DNA of 64,000 nucleotides from Zhengitettix transpicula (lineage: Eukaryota > Arthropoda > Insecta > Orthoptera > Tetrigidae), in NCBI GenBank assembly GCA_037074705.1, contig CM073593.1:11971001-12035000 (forward strand). The letters are read 5' to 3'. Below the pieces are notes generated by a model. It did not search any database. It worked only from the letters and a program-made list of their open reading frames with translations, and was not told the origin of the DNA. This document shows positions 57,990 to 64,000 of the stretch, in pieces. Position numbers and translations under genes: made by a program. Each line of letters starts with the position of its first letter. Position 1 is the stretch's first letter.

Positions 57990-58345
57990 AATGATACATG
58001 GTTTAAACACGTCAGCAGAGTGGAGCTTCGAGAAAAACGCGGAGCCGTAAAGAAGGCAAGAATTGTATTCAGAAATTTCCCTCAAATAATCGGAGCGGAT
58101 TTTGGTAAAATCTTTTCTCCCGAGATCCAACAAATCGTCGAAATTTCGAAGAAGTTGCTCGAGGGGGAAAGAATCGTAAACAAGGTATGCTTGATAAAGA
58201 TGGCGATGTTCGCATGACGGCAAGCCGGGTGTTGCTGGTTCCGGCGATTAAGCAACGAGTGGAAACACTGGCTTCATTCAAAAACCGCTCTCGAGCTTCA
58301 AACCAAGTGGCAGAATACGAAGACGGAGTAAGTGGGCAAAACTTT
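57990..58345 (+). other. Coding-like segment of unknown nature, one frameshift
   Basis: The plus strand encodes RVELREKRGAVKKARIVFRN, then FPQIIGADFGKIFSPEIQQI, then VEISKKLLEGERIVNK. After a one-base shift near 58180 it continues DKDGDVRMTASRVLLVPAIK, then QRVETLASFKNRSRASNQVA, before GAGTAAGTG. Composition and amino-acid make-up look like real protein. I do not recognise a family. It could be a decayed exon of an LTR-element gag or a host pseudogene. It begins just after the (TA)n tract and stops before SINE-like copy S6. Confidence 0.4.
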
Positions 58346-58410
58346 GCAATATTATATATACATACAGTTAGAAGCCAGAAAACGTTTTTACAACATCTTA
58401 ACTGTAACAT

Positions 58411-59011
58411 ATGTTCTCTCGTAGGCAGAACCTTGCAGGAGAGACGGAAGGGGCTGCCTTTGGCAATTCCTTTTTTCAGGCAAAGGAAGCCTGTGAGAGA
58501 ATTCTCTCGCAGGTAAACCTTCCCAGAGAGCTGTGGCGGGGGCTACCTTTGGGGATGCCTTCACAACTCTCTGGTTTTTTTTTAACTAAGATTCCCACAA
58601 GTCGAGGCACCTCAGCCTGTTTTGAGAGGTGTATGTCACAGATCTTGGGCATACGGTAAGATATGTTCGCTGTTCCCATTGGAACAGTCAGCCAGCAGCC
58701 CCCAAAACTGGTGGAGGCACGGAGAAGGGAATGCTCGTCCCCACAGGAAACCCTTCTCCCGATATCGGAAGGGTGTGGGACACGTATCCAATGCCCGACC
58801 TACCTGATGCAGGTTTTCTAGGGTTTGTCCTGCATTACTTTTAGGCGAATGCCGTGTAGGATCCTTTAAGTATAGCGCGGGGACCCTAGTTAACCCTTGG
58901 CTACCTTCCTCTACCGTTCCGCATCCCCCCTTTCAAATCCATTCCTAAGCTATTAAAGGAGAGTTTCCACCATGTGGATTACCCTCATGTAGCCAGTTAC
59001 CCTTAAAAAAA
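58411..59011 (+). mobile_element. SINE-like poly-A element, copy S6 (longest)
   Basis: It carries the whole head: TTCTCTCGTAGGCAGAACCT, then CCTGTGAGAGAATTCTCTCG continuing CAGG (near-perfect palindrome), the GAGAGCTGTGGCGGGGGCTA block, the central CGGAAGGGTGTGGGACACG block and the 3' end TAGCCAGTTACCCTTA7. No clear target duplication was found, so the exact 5' end is uncertain. Confidence 0.85.
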
Positions 59012-59484
59012 TATCTGGCATTTTAATTTTAGGATAATTTAATAAATTGAACAGGAGTCATAATAATTTAATAAATAAATGTTTGGAAATATAAATTCAC
59101 TATGTTTCGTCTTTGATTTTAGACTTCATCAAGTGTACAGTCGCGTAATTTATGAGTTGGAATATTATAAATAATTTGTATACATTAGGAATTTCTTTCT
59201 TTACTATCTGCAAAAACTGAATATATCTATATATAATTTATAATACTCCAAGTTCTAAATGTACACCTGCTGTATTTCTAAATTAAAAACGAATCGTCGA
59301 GAAATTATAATTTTAACAATTGCTTTATTATTAATTTTATTGCTGGCACATGACCACTTGATTTATTTACTGTTTCGATGACCTGATTACGTCGACATTC
59401 TGTGCTATCGGACTGAAAGAATTAAAGGTAGACGAGAACCACAATTTCCTCGCTGGAAATCAAGTGTGTGGGAAAGATAAAACA
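59012..59484. other. AT-rich, with a D-type motif
   Basis: At 59103-59140 the minus strand reads ACACTTGATGAAGTCT, AAAATCAA, AGACGAAACATAG: the same D-type motif as at 56.75 kb. Nothing else recognised. Confidence 0.4.
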
Positions 59485-59703
59485 CTACCTTAGTATAGAA
59501 TCTACCAAAGACAAAACACTGGATTCAGCCAGAGGAGCTAGGGAGCAGTTAACGGTTGTGCTGGGCAGACGCATCGGCAGGCGACTTAACATGTCCTTCA
59601 CCATCTCACAGTGAGTGGATCCTTGGACGTCGGCATTCACTTCGACGTAGATGGGGCTAAGTTGACTGGATTGGTCCTCTAGTGTGGAAAAACCGGTGGT
59701 CAT
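59485..59703 (-). other. Unassigned minus-strand ORF or exon, 72 codons
   Basis: ATG at 59703 opens MTTGFSTLEDQSSQLSPIYV, followed by EVNADVQGSTHCEMVKDMLS, then RLPMRLP and ...LAESSVLSLVDSILR, ending at CTAAG|GTAGTG, which is both a stop and a possible splice donor. Balanced codon use contrasts with the AT-rich flanks. Same strand as the CKI gene and inside its proposed 32-kb intron. No family recognised. Confidence 0.35.
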
Positions 59704-60110
59704 TCACTAATTCGTGTTTACTCTGGACCTATTCCACGGGAATCAAAGAAACGACGTCTTCGATTTTTTTATTCAACCGTCAATGTCTGTCAACGAAGCC
59801 TACAAAGACGCAATTTACTTATACTGACTGTTCCAGGTTCTCAGTCTCAACACAATTATTTTTTTTGGAAAGGTCACAGCAATCACTCGATTTTAGTTCA
59901 CTTTTCAAAAAAGATATGAGAAATTGAAAACTGGCATTTTTAAGAAGCCAACTTTGCTCAATTATTGATTAGTGGTGTTTTTAACTACTTTTTAAGTTAG
60001 GTGATAGTAACTCCCGCAAACAAAGAGTTTACTGCGTTTATTTCAGTGAGCTTAACATTAGCATAACGCTTAATTTTTGTCATCATCGAATGAAATTAGA
60101 CAGAGTTACA
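59704..60110. other. Non-coding stretch
   Basis: Nothing recognised. Confidence 0.35.
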
Positions 60111-60344
60111 GGAGAATTTTTTTTTAGGGTAACAGGCTACATGAGGGTAATCCACATGATGGCAACTCCCCTTTAATAGCATAGGAAGGGATTTGAAAAG
60201 GGGGGATGCGGAAGGGTAGAGGAAGGTAGCCAAGGGTTAACTAGGGCCCCCGGGCTATGGTTTAAGGATCCTACCCGGCATTCGCCCAAAAGTAATGCAG
60301 GGAAAACCCTAGAAAAGGGCGGGCATTGGGTGTCTTGGAGAATA
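60111..60344 (-). mobile_element. SINE-like poly-A element, copy S7 (5'-truncated)
   Basis: The 3' 220 bases of the family on the minus strand, ending in poly-A at 60118-60126. A 7-base duplication GGAGAAT at 60111-60117 and 60338-60344 brackets it, short but correctly placed. Confidence 0.8.
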
Positions 60345-60929
60345 TAATCTTAACACTTATTATAAACACATGCAAGTTTGAAATAAACTCAATGAAACAG
60401 TTCTACACATAATATTTCCAAACATCTTCAACCAATCTAAAGAGATCAAATAAAGTAACCTGATGTCCGTAAATATCATGTTTCAAATTAATTTTACTGC
60501 GTTTCATTCCTGACCTCCCAAAATAGTTATTTTTGTCAGAATTGTGTGGAACAATGCCATGTAATATAGGGTGAACAGAAAGTATTTCCGTAATTTTAAA
60601 ATTTACAGCGGAAAAATATTGTAATTAGACATATGTTTGTTTTTATACATTGTCAATAATGCTACGAGTTTTCAGTAAGTATACGTAGGCGAATTTCAAC
60701 GTTCTCATTTAGTGTTAACCAAAATTTCTTCAGTATTTCTTCACACATTATCTTTTACACTAGTCTCCAGTGTCGCAGAACTGTTGCGCAAAAGTAAAAA
60801 TCAGGCGAAGCAAAATCACAAAATCATGGAGACCATGGAGTTGATCTTTTCCTTCAAAGATGCATGCCAAGTAATTCTTTGTCCACTAACTGACGAACTA
60901 CGGGACTCAAGTTATCTTTATATTGATAT
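60345..60929. other. AT-rich stretch
   Basis: A plus frame of 86 codons at 60712-60972 runs into the H2 element, so it is not a gene. Nothing else seen. Confidence 0.35.
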
Positions 60930-61678
60930 ACTAGCCGAGTGCCTGGCGTTGCCCGGGTACTTATTTATATAAACCAGAAAAAGTGTGTAATTCTATATTA
61001 ATCTTTAGTCAAGAAGTGATTTAACCTAAATATAACGTTTTCTAGTCCCGTACATACTTTCGACCGATAGTTCATTAATTGAACAGCTATAAAATACATT
61101 GTATTTTATTACATCAATCCCAACAAACATACGACCGAATTTCTTTACGAATAGAATATTAAATATACTTCTCGAATATTGCAGGATATAATTGTCCCTC
61201 ACTCAGTCTTCAGACATTACAAAATATTAAATTGATTAAATTCTTCGCTAGATTCACAATGTAAACAAATGGTCGCCATATTAGAGTCACTAATATGGTA
61301 CGAAAATTAACTTACATTTCCCGCAAGGATCATAAAGTATTTATACGAAATTATTATCATTAGAAAATTACTGGATAAAATTATACTTTTTAGAAATGGA
61401 AATATTTCTGTTTTATTTCATTATGGAAAAAGGAACTATTTCCTTTGTTCGTCGCGTAGTAACGTCTCTCTCTCGCGTGACGTCATGGTGTTTTGGCAGG
61501 CAGTAATTATTTCAATTATAATTATTTCCACCTTTATAATAGGGGTTTACAACGGTACTGTTTCTTGCGTTTTTAAGAATATGTGTACCAATTTTGTTGC
61601 AATCTGTTCACGCGTTTAAATTTGTATAGAAATTAACGTATATATACACAAACCTACATCCTTTTTTATTATATAGAT
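60930..61678 (+). mobile_element. H-type dispersed element, copy H2
   Basis: It opens ACTAGCCGAGTGCCTGGCGT and ends TTTTTATTATATAGAT. Colinear with H1 (4480-5381), with several internal deletions. No coding capacity. Confidence 0.75.
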
Positions 61679-63836
61679 GGCTTAATATAACTGAGATGCT
61701 ATAAAAAGTTTCAAAGCGCCTAAGTTAACATTAACTAAAGGTTCAACGACCTAATTATGCATAACGTCGCATCAAACATTAGCGTTAGTGAAAACATATG
61801 GATTCACAGATCCCCAGAAAGTTGACTCATATGAGAATTAAACACAAATTTAATAAATCATCTCCGATGTCTATTATGTCTGGGATTCTAGTCCCTAACA
61901 ATCGTTAACTTTTACGGTCTGTTCAATGTGTACGAAAGTTCAGTCACACTCTGTTATCCGTCTCAGTTCACGTGGTGCTGTACGAGAAGAATTTTCAAGA
62001 CAAAGGTGGTCTGAACGAGAAACAATGGCCCCATCTTCCTCCCTTACGGTACTGTAGGACTGTAATTTCTGCGAAAGTCACAGAGAAAACGGACAAACCG
62101 ATTACAAATAAACTTCTTTGTTCGTAACATAGAACCTTAAAAATGAGTCTAATAAAATGAGTGCGTTCGTAAACCCTTCATTTAACATTTTGGAGAGTTA
62201 TTTTTCCCCTTACAGAAGCATTAAACAATTTTAAAGCAAATTGAAATAGATATGAAAAATATGAAACTTAAAAAAGGTGACTAAACAGTCATATTTGTAC
62301 TTTAGTCGATTGGTGTAAAATTATAAGAAATAATAATGAAAAATCAAAAAGTTTAAGCTCAAAAAACCTTCAATCAATTCCTATAAATTGTGTTTACATT
62401 TACTGAGATTTATATAATTTCTCTCTTATTCTAATTATCTTCATTTTGTACGCACCTTATAACTCCACAAAGTTAAATATCGTTAAATATCACCAATCAT
62501 AATTAGTTAAATCGATAAGTTAACCGGCAGGTTTCGTTTATAAATTTAAATATATAGCCAAGAAGTACGAAAGAGTATTAAGTCCAAGAAAATTTAAAAA
62601 AATATATATTATTAACATACTCCTTCATTACATGACGTTAATTTTCATTTTATGCACTCATATATACGAATTGTTTATATACTATTATTTAAATTATAAA
62701 TCTTCTAATATAATCTACGACTCGCTGACGTATTTTGAAGTTTAATTTAATTTAATTAAATGATAAACGAATTGCAACAGAATTTTCCTTATTCATAAAT
62801 TAAATCCTTTAGCTTCTCAATTATTTTCGTCACCCTATTTAATTACCATCACGGCATTTTATGGCAATAGCGTTAGAGAACATCGGCAATTGCCCATAAA
62901 ATAATACAATCGTCGATTTTACACAACTTCCAAGCGTTTATTAAGTTGCTGACAAATGCAAAGTTTCGCTGACGTCACCAGGGAGACATTTAAAGTGGTG
63001 TATTTAAATTTATTATAATAATTATCTGTTAATAATTTCGCGTCAGAAAGTAATCTACTGAGAATATCAACAATGATTAGACTTCAACTAGAGAATTTTT
63101 CAGCTTATTGTAGCTCAGAACTCTTATCGTGAGAAATAAAATTTTAAAAACCACTTCTCGAGGAACCACTTCAACGAGTGAATTTAGGTCGAGTTCTAAA
63201 TCATCCACAAATATATTCGCTTTTGAAAATCACTACAAATGGTAAAAGGTCAGATTTTTTAAGCAAAGTAAATTATAGTATTACAAGTTATGGAAAAAAA
63301 ATCTATTTTTTACGAGACATAACAAAATCTGTTAATATGTGAGATACATTCTGGTTTAAACCATAAACAAAACGTAATACGTTAAGGAACTTTATTTCAC
63401 GATTATCATCCTTACAATTACGACGAATACGACGTTCTTCTCGCATAATGCATTATACAACGTTTGCAATTTGATAATACTTTCTACGCGTCTAACTCAA
63501 CGAACAAGCCTTACAAAACATCACTTCGCATACTGAATCATCAATTTATTTATTGACTACTAATTAAATCTGGGTTTAAGAGTAAATGCTTCTGACTTGT
63601 ATTTAATCACATAAAATATGTTTCTAGAACTATAGTTTATTAAATAATGTATACTGTTACTCCCTCAACTTTATTTTCTGAAATTAAGCATGTACTTACT
63701 ATATACTAACAAATTTAAGGGTTTTCGTGAAATTTAGAAACATTTGGACAAATATAATGTTGTCTGTTAATTTTTAACGCAGAACATCATTGATGAGTTT
63801 TTTTCCAGTGTGTTTTTTACGTGAGTGAGTACTCAC
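61679..63836. other. AT-rich, probable first intron
   Basis: No repeats shared within the window and no ORF of note. It directly follows the donor of the outer candidate first exon on the minus strand. Confidence 0.4.
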
Positions 63837-63851
63837 CAAGTCTAACTGCAT
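63837..63851 (-). CDS. dap: Candidate outer first coding exon of the CKI gene (ATG + 4 codons)
   Basis: Minus strand: ATG CAG TTA GAC TTG then GTGAGT, a consensus donor. This is the first ATG after the TATA box. It ends in phase 0, so MQLDL would join the CDI exon about 31.8 kb downstream in frame. The upstream frame is open without a stop back to the TATA box, but has no other ATG. The link to the CDI exon is inferred from strand, phase and the lack of any other candidate. A different gene starting here cannot be excluded. Confidence 0.45.
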
Positions 63852-63962
63852 GTCCTGCACGCTCCGCCGCCGCAACTGGAAGCCCAGAGTCTCGCTCCCC
63901 ACCGCCGCCTTCACTGCGTCACACACTCTCTCTCTACCTACCGGTATATCTCTTTAAATATA
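63852..63962 (-). promoter_or_regulatory. TATA promoter and GC-rich 5' leader
   Basis: Minus strand: TATATTTAAAG starts at 63962, which would place the transcription start near 63931. A purine-rich GTAGAGAGAGAGTG stretch, GAGA-like, follows. The leader (GGCGGCGGTGGGG, GCGGCGGCGGAGCG) is GC-rich in contrast to the adjoining AT-rich DNA. Confidence 0.45.
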
Positions 63963-64000
63963 GCAGTCTTCAGTGCAAGTTGAAACGTGCGGTACGACAC

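Noticed and set aside
60712..60972. 86-codon plus-strand ORF
   Set aside because: It crosses into the start of the H2 repeat element, so its end is repeat sequence.

Overview
This window looks like an AT-rich insect (at least arthropod) nuclear genome region. There is no bacterial-style gene packing. It is filled with decayed transposable elements of types typical of insects: jockey, CR1/L2-like and RTE-like LINEs, a mariner pseudogene, tRNA-derived SINEs, foldback MITEs and LTR remnants. The exact order cannot be read from the sequence; a large, repeat-rich genome is suggested.

The one host gene I recognise is on the minus strand. It is an exon (31750-32034) encoding a CIP/KIP cyclin-dependent kinase inhibitor domain, related to Dacapo and to p21/p27. 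It has the cyclin-binding RRLF motif and the CDK-binding RWNFDF core. A stop codon and an AATAAA signal follow it. Upstream on the same strand are two GC/CpG-rich islands, at 49.2-49.4 kb and 63.8-64.0 kb. Each has a TATA-like box, a short leader, an ATG and four or five codons that end in a good GTGAG splice donor in phase 0, matching the phase-0 acceptor at the CDI exon. I infer one gene with two alternative promoters/first exons and introns of about 17 kb and 32 kb. Most of the right half of the window would then be intron.

Layout. 1-6 kb: a SINE-like copy, then a 3-kb block bounded by inverted arms that encloses a MITE and an element carrying the 'GCCCGGCGTTGCCCG' terminus. 6-10 kb: a mariner pseudogene and two copies of an LTR with primer-binding site on the minus strand. 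10.6-11.8 and 18-19.2 kb: modular arrays of one repeat. 13.7-17.1 kb: two head-to-head LTRs with primer-binding sites, flanked by (TA)n and SINEs. 20-21.7 kb: a MITE and a full-length SINE-like element with a perfect 15-bp target duplication. 22.5-25.9 kb: two LINE reverse transcriptase remnants. 27.8-29.2 kb: an RTE-type endonuclease fragment abutting a decayed multicopy insect ORF. 31.5-32.0 kb: the kinase-inhibitor exon. 35.5-39.6 kb: LTR remnants and a large palindrome. 41-49 kb: mostly featureless. 49.7-53.7 kb: a 3.67-kb jockey-type LINE with an 11-bp target duplication, inserted into an older inverted-repeat element. 54-61.7 kb: MITE and SINE-like copies and a few unexplained coding-like segments. 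61.7-64 kb: AT-rich sequence up to the promoter-proximal exon.

The most noteworthy items are the alternative-promoter CKI gene with a very short predicted product, a roughly 550-bp poly-A element family with a conserved 5' hairpin and no visible Pol III boxes, a set of foldback elements sharing a hammerhead-like CTGANGA...GAAAC signature, and repeated head-to-head LTR/primer-binding-site palindromes. Splicing, transcription and family assignments are by-eye inferences.
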